The position numbers and the translations under genes are program-made. From Laccaria trichodermophora (taxonomy: Eukaryota > Basidiomycota > Agaricomycetes > Agaricales > Hydnangiaceae), in contig JACTVC010000006.1 of the NCBI GenBank assembly GCA_018417955.1, positions 620,001 through 684,000 on the forward strand: a stretch of 64,000 bases of DNA, given 5' to 3'. The notes below the pieces were generated by a model, which worked only from the letters and a program-made list of their open reading frames with translations, was not told where the DNA came from and made no database searches. Positions 23,111 to 32,349 of this stretch are shown here, piece after piece (position 1 is the first letter of the stretch; each line of letters opens with the position of its first letter).

Positions 23111-25045
23111 CGTCGATAGTGTTGACTCTGAGTCGAGGTAAGGTTTTCTGACACTCTCTCGTACTGAAATGAATGGCTTACATTCCTTTGGTATAGGTCC
23201 TTCTGTGTTTGCTTTCGTGTCTGATGAGGCTGAGTGCTACAACGAGAGTGGGAATGGCGTGTAGAAGTTGGAGGAACTCAGGTTGGGGGAAGAAAGGGGA
23301 GTGAAGGTGTACGTTCTTACACCGTGGGGAGTCTGCTTATATTATTTGTCGACCAGGTGTTTCGGGATCAAGATTGGCGCTGGTGCACTATAGGCGCCAT
23401 AAGTTTCTGGCGCACGCTTCAATTCAGCCCATTCATCACCAATCCGGGAGCTCTGACAATAATTTTGAGGTTCGTGTCTGGACCTAAAAAGAAGTTCACA
23501 CGCATTTTGGCCTCGAATTTGGACGTTTCTCGACAGGGCGCCTCAAAAAGTTTTTGACCGCCGTCCGAATTTCCGGAAATCTGTCCGTTTTTGACGAATG
23601 GCCCCTTGTCAGGTCCTGCAACCCCGCTGCCCCCTTCCCCCGCGCCCCAACAACAATCCCACAGTCCGGAGCCGTAACTTTTCGGCAAGCTGGGCTCACG
23701 CTTTCCATGCTATGAGGCTGATTCCCCAATCTTTACCATAAGCCTCTTAGCTGGGTACTGGTCGGCCATGGGCCCCCTTTTGGACCCTCCGACTCTCATC
23801 ATCTCTCGAATGATGATTGTGGACCTTTGTTTTACTACCTCATGTCGGACATTCGCGCCATTCCTTTCTAGCAAATTGTTCTCTTCGATTGGATGGATAC
23901 TTCGCAGGCACGTTGAAGAATATCTTCCTTGTTCTCCCTCACGTCATTCTCCTTGGACGTCTTCGGACGATCTGGGTGAGATCCGACCGTACTTGTCTGC
24001 ACTTCGCTGATGTTACACAGGCGACAAAGCGTACCGTTTGTGTTTTTGTAGACCGGCCTCCGCATGATATGTAACTACTGTCAGTACAGCACGTTTACAC
24101 AAATTCGCAAAATACGGCGTGTTTTATACAATAGTCAGGACCTCATGAGCTTTGTGATCAGGGATCGGCTGACTGCACCTATTTAAGGACTTCTAATTGC
24201 ATCGGTTTCAACTTGCTTTCTATATACTCAGGCGTTCTTTGCACTGGATATGCTGGGGGCTTAGTGTTCGTTCAAGCTTGAGTCGACGTAAATTTTGGAG
24301 ATCTCTCTTGTTGCATCTCAGATGCGTCGCATTTGTTCTCACAGTCTATGGGTAAACCTCACAGATATGACCAGGGAAACAAGCGTTAACAGGCTAACGC
24401 AAGCGCCTCGTTTCTAGATGCGAGTCGGACCGAAGAAACATTACTCGCTTTTGTGTAATCGTCCATAAGATTTATGCGCATTTTGCGCTGATCTCAAAAA
24501 ACGGAATGTTCATAGATAAACCATGCCGCGATACTGAAAAGAAAAAAGGTAAGGGGCAATGACGGACTCCTCGCGAGTCCTCTCCACAAGTACCTTAACA
24601 TTTTTAACAGGGACTATTGAGATGAATGAGATGGAGTTGAACGAAGACCTTGGGAGGGTGTTGTTTAAACCAAAAAGGCCTAAAATTATTTTTAATTGTA
24701 TTTCTGTAGTAGAGGTACATACACATTGAGAAGTCAGGACGTCCGAGGGTTTCTGAAGACTCGGACGGTGGTGGCAGGCGACTTCCAACTGATCTCGATT
24801 GAATTTTGACCTCTTTACCAGTGACGCGCACTTGAATATCATCAGAAAGGTTTATGTGGACCTTTGATTTATTTCATTCTATGGTGGGCATGCATTTGTA
24901 GGAAACAAGCGCGCAGGATGTGGTGAACAAACGTCTTACATAACGACGAGCTCAGAGTCAGAGTTCCAAAGTCCTTTTGCTTCGTGCATCTTACACGATT
25001 ACTATTTTACAAGTCCTTGACCATGGTATAGAGGACACAGCGAGC
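23111..25045. other. Repeat-derived intergenic region
   Basis: No gene is supported in these 1.9 kb. About 24500-25045 is an inverted counterpart of 36760-37250, downstream of copy D; both contain the GACTTTAGAACTCCGACTCTG-type 3' flank of the DUF6699-like genes. The part 23300-24480 is of unknown origin, with a GC-rich stretch near 23600-23660. Confidence 0.45.
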
Positions 25046-25789
25046 TCACGTCGTCATCAAAATCCAAATATCGCCCTCCGTCGGGCTCCGCGTCAAGCCA
25101 GCCCATCCATAGCATCCAACAGCCACGTCGATGGCCTCGTAATCTTCAGGAGGACGATATGACCCAGGAGCGCCCTGCTTCCACAACTCTGCTTGTCGAT
25201 GTCGATGTCGACGATGCTGATCATCCAAGGCACTAGCTCGCAGCGCGTAGTGCACAGCAAGAAGCACATCTTGCACAGTGACGACCCCATCGACGATCCT
25301 CGATGGGAACACAACGATGGGTTTGCTGACGAGCGCCGTGCGGATGGTTATAGACCCTAGATTCGGGTTTGATGCCCTCTCATACCGCCACCGGTCGTCG
25401 TCGACGAGGTGGCGACGGCTTGTCGCGAATGACGGCGGCGAGCGGATGTCGTATTTGATTGATGGGGTCGTCCCTCTTTCAAGTAATGGGTTGATTGAGG
25501 TGCCGTAGCGCGATAGTGGTGGCAGTGGTATGCAGGAATGTGGGTGGAGAGGTGGGGGGTTGCCCAACGAGGACGGATGCGTTGCGATGTATGTTGGCAA
25601 GACGAGGGGAGTGTACGAGGTGGATGGAGACTCCATCGACCATCCAAAGCCAGAATTCATGCTCGTGGCTGGGCCGTTCGGCTCTGATGCATGCGCACAG
25701 ACCACCTTATGACCCTCGTTAGGTGTGGATTGGGAAGGTTGCATCGTCGGAGAGGGGGTGTATGGCGCGTAGGGGTTGTACGCCGGCAT
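25046..25789 (-). CDS. DUF6699-like protein, copy B, 247 residues
   Basis: This is a single-exon gene of 247 residues. The N-terminal third is Pro/Ser-rich (MPAYNPYAPYTPSPTM, then GHKVVCAHASEP). The C-terminal domain starts at SRYGTSINPLLERG and has the layout I associate with fungal DUF6699: an INPLL start, an IKYDIR strand, an ITIRTALVSKPIVVFP strand pair, VTVQDVLLAVHYAL, and a final YGWAGL...DIWILMTT. Function is unknown. Copies C and D have exactly the same length, so the reading frame has been conserved during duplication, which suggests these are functional genes. The ATG at 25789 is chosen because conservation between copies begins there; 5' flanks with ATGTATCGAGCTGG are also shared. 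Confidence 0.75.
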   Translation of the reverse strand: MPAYNPYAPYTPSPTMQPSQSTPNEGHKVVCAHASEPNGPATSMNSGFGWSMESPSTSYTPLVLPTYIATHPSSLGNPPPLHPHSCIPLPPLSRYGTSINPLLERGTTPSIKYDIRSPPSFATSRRHLVDDDRWRYERASNPNLGSITIRTALVSKPIVVFPSRIVDGVVTVQDVLLAVHYALRASALDDQHRRHRHRQAELWKQGAPGSYRPPEDYEAIDVAVGCYGWAGLTRSPTEGDIWILMTT

Positions 25790-26948
25790 TTTCGTCGTCG
25801 TGGTTGCCGATGATGTGGTCTAATTGGTGGTGGTGAGTACCCCAGCTCGATACATGGCCTAGCGATGCTCACAATGCTCTGATTCGGTTCTAGGACACGT
25901 CAGAACGTTTGTGTTCGTGTTTGGATGGGTAGGGTACCAAGGGAGTAGGGCCACGAGAAGGTAGTGGTGGTAGAGGAAGAGCGGGGGTGGGGATATTTCC
26001 ATCCCCTCCTAGTGGATAATTATGTTATCTGGTGAGCCCCGGACGCGAGCCTGTCAAAAGTATGGCAAATAACAACCAACAGGACAATATTGGTATACAG
26101 CCATGATCGTCCACGTTCCACAGATCAGGTTGAGCGTGGGCGGAGATACATAGCCGCCAGGGCTCCTGATTGGCTTTCCGTCATCATTTGGTCCCCATTC
26201 GCAGAGTTTCTGTATCACCTCAGCCCTTAAAATCGCCGGCCTCCAACTTTTTGGTCTGACCTTTGTACATGGTGGCCTCTGCAATCTTTGGTACCAGTTG
26301 TATCACCGATGAATGCGTATTGTGGTCCGTCGGTCTCCACTTTTCCGACCTTCAAAAATAGAAGACCCTTAGCTCAGAGAGGCCTACGATCGAGTTTCAT
26401 GCAAGAAGAGAGAATGATGATGATGAATGAATGCCATGGCCATGTAGTTAATCGGTGAGTCACCACTTCAAGCTTCAGGGTTTCAAATGAGTTATGACAC
26501 ACTTAGAGCGTGACGTAGAAGGTGAGTAGGCATGATCAGCAAAACCATAGCTGGTACAGATTAGGCTGATTTCATGTACGACTCCCATTGTCAACCCATT
26601 GTACTGGATCTAACTTGGAAACTTGAGCTTGATTGCGTAGTCGCAGGGCTTCAGCCACCTGGAGAGGCTAGGCTGAATCTATCCATGACGTTTGTGCTTG
26701 ATCTTCCCTGGATCTTCCATTCTATTTTCTCTTTTTTTTTCCAACGTGTGGCGGTGGAACTGATGTAGGAGTGAAAAGGCGTGATCAGCCCAGCATGTCC
26801 CCAGATGTCCCCACACTGGCGTCTGAAGCCCTGAGGCCTGAAATTTTCATCCTGAGGCAATCTCCGATGTTGATTGGGTTCGAAGCTCCAGCCTCCCGTG
26901 AAGCCCTCCTTCTCCTCTACCGTAATCCACATTTGATCACACCCAATC
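25790..26948. other. Shared 5' flank of copy B plus duplicated noncoding DNA
   Basis: 25790-26040 is the inverted equivalent of the 5' flanks of copies C (33300-33491) and D (35800-36008), including the pyrimidine-rich CGCTCTTCCTCTA stretch, so the duplicated unit includes the promoter. 26260-26360 is an inverted match to 35535-35620, while 26400-26530 matches 35345-35460 in direct orientation, showing a local rearrangement. The last 200 bases precede the peroxiredoxin start. Confidence 0.5.
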
Positions 26949-28200
26949 ATGGCATCCGCAATCGCAACCATCGCACACGCAGCACACAATGTCACCTCTT
27001 CCCTTATCGCAGACGCCCAGATCCAGCCAGGCGCCGTCATCCCCGCCCAGGAGATCAAGGAAGATGCACCGGACAAGACGTCCCCTTTGGTCTTGACTGG
27101 AAAGAATATCATCGTGCGTGGCTTATCGATGTTTTTTCCTGATCGTTATGGTTGAAGAACTTTCAAACTGGGATAAAATTATAGATAGGCATTCCCGGTG
27201 CGTTCACTACGCCTTGCAATGCTCACATCCCGGCGTACATCGAGACCTATGAAGAGTTCATAAATAAGGGGATCAATGAGATTTATGTGGTTGGCGTGAA
27301 TGATGTCTTCGTGACTAAGTACGTTGACCGTATACCGTGGGGCACGTAGGATTGACATTTGTCCGTTTTTCTAGAGCATAGAAGGAGAAATTGGCTCCTC
27401 AAGGAACGCATGAGTGACTTGTCAAAAGATTCAAGACGATTATGTATCTCCCTTCAAATATGTAGCCATCCATTTCATCGCCGACAATAAAGCCCTTTTC
27501 GACGCGACGCCTCTTCTGGGAGGCCAGAGGTCCAAGGTACATCGCTGCCTCCCTGAACATTTTGCGTTTGACGGTTTACAACAAGGGGGCCCCGGGATGT
27601 CGACCCGTGACCCGAGGTAGGTGGGGGGGGGACCTCCGGCAGGCCTTAAAAAAAATTAGTATATAAGCTTCGAAAATCTATATTGGGGGCCCTGTAGCAA
27701 CAATAGATGTATCAGCGGCACCTCCAATGCAGTTGAACGGTTGATAACTTACCATGGAAGTCAGTGCGTAAGGGAAATGAAAAATCTGTTGTCCCTCCCA
27801 GTTTTCTTGCTCAGCTCGGACTTGCATGGCAAAAGTAAATGTGAAAAAAAGCTGGATTTGTACACCTAAAAAGGGAGCAGTGATTCATTTCAAGGTTCAC
27901 GTGTTCACGGCCCACCAGCCGGAAATTTCTTCAGAGGAGCGGTGGGAAAAACATACCCTTTTTGGACGAAAACATACCTTATTCAGAAGGAGCGATGGGG
28001 GGGGGACGTCACGGACGGCTTACAGAAAAAAATCTACCCCGTGTTGTTTCTGAAATCCCGGGGCCCCCTTGGTTTACAAATTTGTTTTCGTAGCGATTCG
28101 TGATCGTGACGGAGGGAGATAAAGTCCTCAGCGTTGCGGTTGAAGTTGCTCCCCCCGACGTGATGATTACTGCAGCCAAAGCCGTTCTTGCTCAATTGTA
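26949..28200 (+). pseudogene. Peroxiredoxin (Prx5/Ahp1-type) pseudogene
   Basis: The exons encode a thioredoxin-fold peroxiredoxin: N-terminal part from ATG 26949, then IGIPGAFTTPCNAHIPAY with the peroxidatic Cys, EIYVVGVNDVFVTK, KEKLAP, FIADNKALF, DATPLLGGQRSK and RFVIVTEGDKV. Such enzymes reduce peroxides with thiol donors. Three defects are seen. The Trp codon expected after VTKA is TAG (27383-27385). The next splice junction leaves HFIADNKALF out of frame. The segment normally joining that block to DATPLLGG is missing about eight residues. The last intron (27537-28093) is inflated by a transposon; without it and one TSD the intron would be 59 bases. The gene is therefore dead, though its promoter-side ATG context looks intact. 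Confidence 0.82.
27582..28071. mobile_element. Non-autonomous TIR element in a peroxiredoxin intron
   Basis: The 490-base segment has perfect 17-base termini CAAGGGGGCCCCGGGAT and their inverse, flanked by GTTTACAA on both sides (27574-27581 and 28072-28079), an 8-base target duplication. It lies wholly inside the last intron of the peroxiredoxin pseudogene. It contains no transposase. The terminus CAAGGGGG and the duplication length match those of the element at 2108-5148. Confidence 0.9.
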
Positions 28201-29049
28201 AATATTAGTTCGAAAGATTATCAGATACATAGTAGTCACGACGATTTTGTACAATACATCCTGCATTCTTACATGTTCCTTCGATAGATACTCCGGCATA
28301 GCTTGCTCATAAATTATTTTGCACTATCGAACTCGTTCAGTTGAAGGGAATTTTCACTTGTCTGATAAACTGTACCTAGAATCAACTCCCGTCCACCGAA
28401 CAAAATCCCGCTTTGGAAGATGGTATTATCTACATAGTCTATAGTATTGACGGAAAGAAAAAAGTCTTTACAACTACGAAATATTAAAGAATCTACCGAC
28501 AAAAGTCTAACAATACTAGTCCGAAATAAATTCGAGGAACGAAATGGTTCGAAAGCAACGGTAAAAATCCTACCACACAGAAATCAGTCCATATTTCCGT
28601 TCAGACTATTCGTAAGATTGTCCACCTATATTAGAGTTTTGAAGCTCACGATACTAGACTTTCGACGCAAAATGTTCGGGGTAACTTTGATCGTTACGTC
28701 TGAATCCAGAGAGTGGAAGGAACCGAGGGAGTCCATGCTCCTATTATACAAATTCCGCCGTACGAGCGAGGCAAGGACACGTCTGGCACGCTTCGTTGGG
28801 GGCCGAAGATTTTTCACTTGGCGTTTAAGCCAGGATCGAACGGAAATTGTCCAGCGCTTAATATGGGGCGGGTCATCCTGCGTACGACGCGTCCAGCGCT
28901 TCTCCGGAAAGTGAACCTGGGGTGGAATTTCCTTCGGAGTGCAGTGCGCCTCGATAGGGCGGGCTGCCATGCCTCTGTTCCATGCCCTACCCATCGCCTC
29001 ACAATGATCTTTGAATCCTGGAATACTACGATGAGAAGAAATCAAAGAG
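28201..29049. other. Intergenic, overlapping frames of doubtful meaning
   Basis: Long frames exist on both strands around 28447-29069, but each lacks a recognisable domain and they overlap antisense to one another. I cannot support either as a gene. The left part is the 3' flank of the peroxiredoxin pseudogene. Confidence 0.35.
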
Positions 29050-30091
29050 TTATTGAGAATTAATCTCACTGATGACAGTTAGGTATGGGTAATCGTCACC
29101 CTCGTATGATAGAAATCGTTCGGCGATGTCAGACACTGATATCGTTTGATTGGAATCTCCCGCGTTGACGGAGTATTCAAGACAGACGGTCTCCAGTGCC
29201 TGAAAAGTGTGAAACAAGATGAAACATTTTTATTAGGTCGACGTACGCCGAATGGTTCTCCGGGGTTTCCTACAGGAAGATTGCACAAATCAAGGCGATC
29301 ATCTATAGTGTACTTCGTGTACGAGACAAATTGAAGGTCATTCCAGTCATCAAGACAAGTGTCCAAAGTTCGCCGCAGAATGACGCTGTAGGGGACACAG
29401 TGAAAAAAGAATAATCATCATTGAGAATGAGGACTCACGTCAACGCCCTCTGCGGAGATGACCTACTCGACCTCGGAGGCGATCCATACTCTTCCTCAGC
29501 CTCCTCTCGAATCGGGAACAAAGTTTGGTTGTCGTCAGATCCAAAGACGTCGGCTCGAGGGACCTTGTCTCGTATGTAGAAACTCATCAGTGGAATATCA
29601 GGAACTCCCCATGCGGAGAAATCGTGGTATTCCCTCATCGCATAAACGCAACGATTGAAAAAGATCGTATGGTATTCAGAAACCGCTTCCCATTCGAATT
29701 CCGCAGCGATGTGTTGAAGCTCTTTTAGGTATTGAAAAAATACCTGGGGGATAGACGGTTCTTCATTGAAGAAGGTGGAAAGAATGGTAAAGTATATGCA
29801 AAGAGGCGAGATCACGGAGTTGAGCAAATGGCGTGCGTGGTCGTCGAAGTCGCAATGGTTCGTATCCGTAATATTGAGACAATTCGAGCTGCCATCCAAC
29901 CGATGGAGATCTTCAGCAAAAAATTGATGGCTTATGATGGTAGCAAGATAAGCAGGATCGACGTCAGTAAATATTGAAGAAAGGGATTCCAAGGTATGTC
30001 TGAAGGGGGTCCGAGGAAACAGAATGTCGTTGTCGACGACGGAGATATCGTCTGAAAGGTCGACAGCGCTTTGGGAGTGAGGTGTCGACAT
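29050..30091 (-). CDS. Unrecognised 313-residue protein
   Basis: Three exons (30091-29439, 29385-29247, 29199-29050) with GT-AG introns of 53 and 47 bases join in phase into 313 residues ending ISEINSQ. The N-terminus is acidic/Ser-rich (MSTPHSQSAVDLSDDISVVD); the middle is helical and aromatic-rich (ISPLCIYFTILSTFF, YHTIFFNRCVYAMREYHDFSAWG); a short acidic, Ser/Arg-rich linker follows. No catalytic motif is seen. The FFNRCVYAM...DFSAWG...PLMSFYIRDK pattern recalls gag-like orphan proteins of mushroom genomes, but that is only an impression. It lies between a pseudogene and a transposon, yet splicing is intact. The ATG at 30091 is the first in frame with favourable context. Confidence 0.6.
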
Positions 30092-30240
30092 CCTACGCAA
30101 GGTAAGGGTGGTTGGAGTTGGAAAACACGAAATGGTTGAGACATTGGGTGAGTCGAACAGTTGTGAGAGTCATTGGCTTTGATTTGAAGTTTTTCAGACG
30201 TTCAGTTGGAGTGGCACGTGATAACCACTTTTTTGCGATA

Positions 30241-30264
30241 ATACAGCCGTCACAAAGAATGACG
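30241..30264. repeat. Half-copy of the 49-base palindrome
   Basis: These 24 bases (ATACAGCCGTCACAAAGAATGACG, read here in parts as ATACAGCCGTCAC + AAAGAATGACG) are identical to one arm of the palindrome at 31137-31185 and are preceded by the same T-rich GATA context. The element at 30276 lies between the two copies. Confidence 0.8.
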
Positions 30265-30275
30265 TAGTCTTAGAA

Positions 30276-31031
30276 CAAGAGGCGTCAGATCCACGATCGG
30301 TGCACATCGTTCTCACGGGGTAGGGGGTGGGGGGTACTCCCAAAAGTGGACAGCGGCAGATGCACGGCAGGCTTCAGGTTTCAATCTCAGCAATAGCGTT
30401 GAACGATGAGCGCTGTTGAGCTCTCGTTCACCCACCCTCAACGCGTCTAGGCTCCATACGATGTGAATTCTGCGTTGAGGTTCATTGGAAGTACAACTAC
30501 CATCGGCATCTTCAAGAACGGCACAAGAGTTGGAACCAGCGGGGTGATGTCAGGGCATTCAGCGCGAAGATAGAGATAACGGCAGAGGAGGAACAGAGAC
30601 TTCACGTTCCACAGGACAATGTTGGTTGCAACTCGACTCTGGATGCAGCCATTTACGATGCACGCCGCATGGGCTGCACTCCTTCAATTCGGGATCCTCA
30701 CAATGATTCTCCTCGACGACCTCGCCACTATCAGCAAACATCGCCTAGTCCGCCTCTTGCACCACCCACGTTTATTGACAATCAGACTGCATATTATAAT
30801 TCACCCATTGACCAGGGCAATGACCCTTTTTACTATTAACATAAATCTGTGTCGAAGGAATGTAATGTATGGTAGTTTTTCCTTACTCGTTGGGCGTATC
30901 TGAGTTTCTATGAGCTGCATGCCGGTGCAGCCGCACTGATCTCACCGGGTCTGCCTATTGGTTGACGACGTGGGAATGCATAGGGTCATTTTGTTTCCTA
31001 TGTGCACCGATCGTGGATCTGACGCCTCTTG
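30276..31031. mobile_element. TIR element with captured or residual coding sequence
   Basis: The 756-base element has perfect 32-base inverted termini beginning CAAGAGGCGTCAGATCC and perfect TCTTAGAA duplications (30268-30275 and 31032-31039). It holds one long open frame (30420-30839) coding for a zinc-finger-like C-terminal protein fragment. No transposase catalytic motif is seen. The CAAGRGG start and the 8-base duplication match two other elements in this window. Confidence 0.9.
30420..30839 (+). pseudogene. C-terminal protein fragment with C2H2-like finger
   Basis: The frame is open from 30420 (after a TGA at 30417) to TAA at 30837-30839, about 139 codons, without an initiating ATG of its own. 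It starts with a C2H2-like motif (CEFC, then YHRHLQERH), continues with an acidic segment (EITAEEEQRL) and ends in a Pro/Ser/Tyr-rich tail (SPSPPLAPPTFIDNQ, DPFYY). It lies inside the 30276-31031 element. It may be the residual 3' end of the element's own transposase gene or a captured host exon; the two cannot be told apart here. Confidence 0.45.
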
Positions 31032-31136
31032 TCTTAGAAGCCTTCGGCTTCGACCTTCGGGAACTTCCCTGTCAGTGTCACGTCAGCCGTCACCTGCAAC
31101 AGTTGCCAAACAGCTTTTGAAATCTTTTTGGTGATA

Positions 31137-31185
31137 ATACAGCCGTCACAAAGAATGACGTCGTCATTCTTTGTGACGGCTGTAT
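31137..31185. repeat. Perfect 49-base palindrome
   Basis: The 24-base arms ATACAGCCGTCAC...AATGACG and their exact inverse flank a single central T at 31161. The RNA or single-stranded DNA would form a hairpin with essentially no loop. One arm occurs alone at 30241-30264. Confidence 0.95.
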
Positions 31186-32349
31186 GCTCCTTTTTTGCAT
31201 CATCATCATGCCCCAAGTTTTGGGCGGTTTTTCATCATTGAATCGCATTCTCAAGAACCTTGGGTGGGGTGCTTACTCTCCTGTGTGGCATGTTCAATAA
31301 AACAAGTATGTCAACAATGTCACCTGTTTCGCATCATGGTGCTCGTCGTTTAGCGATACGTCCGAGTCGGCCTTAGAAACTCTCAAATTGTTTACAGGTA
31401 TGCCTTCGGAAGCTTCATATTTCTGGCCTCACTCAAAAGCCAGACCGCGTAGGATCTGCGACGGGTGCCGAACAACTTCGTGAACTCGATTACCTCCAAC
31501 GAATGCGTGCCAATGGTTCTTCTCTTCACCCTGGCCGCTCGCATGTTCTTCAGCTTCGAGATCGCTTCTACCATCACGGGCCAAATGCAAAACACCTCTT
31601 CCTGGTGACAAGCACTTGACCTGAAGATTTGCATTCCTTCGGGCGATGGAAAGTGTGTTGAATGCCAGCGGGCCTCCCGCAACATATCATCCGACGACTT
31701 ATATCGGCCATCCATTAGTACAATGAGTGCAACATTATTCATACTGGTTGGTATAACAGCTATCCTTCGAGAAGTACTTCATCCTCGTATATAGACGTCA
31801 AGCCCGCTAATATCCTGATGGCCTGTTCTTGTCATCCTTGGTCTCTGCAAACTTTAGTGACCCTCTTGAGAGGTCCGCTGGGATGGTTTCCAACAGTCAT
31901 ATATTGCGCGTCCAGTCTCGCGCAACTCCCCATCCTCTCCCAAGCGGAGACCTGAACGCTTCAGATACGTGGGGAAACGCTCATATTAAGTTAGCTGATG
32001 TGAGGGTTGGTACGTCTCGGTATATATTTTTCAATGAGGATAGTGAGTATCCTTCAACATTGTTATGCCTGAATTTTGACTCACTAAGAACTCGGTTAAC
32101 ACGTTGGACAGCCCTCGAAAACCTTTCCCACAAATGCTCGTGATACACCTGACGAAACGTGCACCCTGTCAAGACTTACTTGCCCGTGAGTGGCTCAGCG
32201 TATCAGTAGATTCAGCGTTAATAGCCGTAGATCTTTGACAGACCCTGGCATACATACCCTTTCACTTAGCCGCGCAAGCACCAACCTCCGACTCCGTTAT
32301 AACCCTGTTACATGTGTTAGATAATTTACGTCTTCCCGACGAAATCTTC
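31186..32349 (+). pseudogene. Kinase relics in otherwise empty DNA
   Basis: 31794-31826 encodes DVKPANILMA, the kinase catalytic-loop signature without the leading HR, and 31982-32005 encodes HIKLADVR, the position of the DFG motif (HIKLADFG expected), in a different frame. These are the remains of a Ser/Thr kinase gene on the plus strand, with a frameshift or lost intron between them. The rest of the stretch, including a minus frame at 31392-31742, is not recognisable. Confidence 0.5.

Noticed and set aside
26651..27112. Minus-strand frame of 153 codons
   Set aside because: Antisense to the first exon of the peroxiredoxin pseudogene, no domain, and the plus-strand reading is a clear family match.
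28447..29069. Opposed long frames on both strands
   Set aside because: Neither has a recognisable motif or credible splice structure; they cannot both be real and I could not choose.
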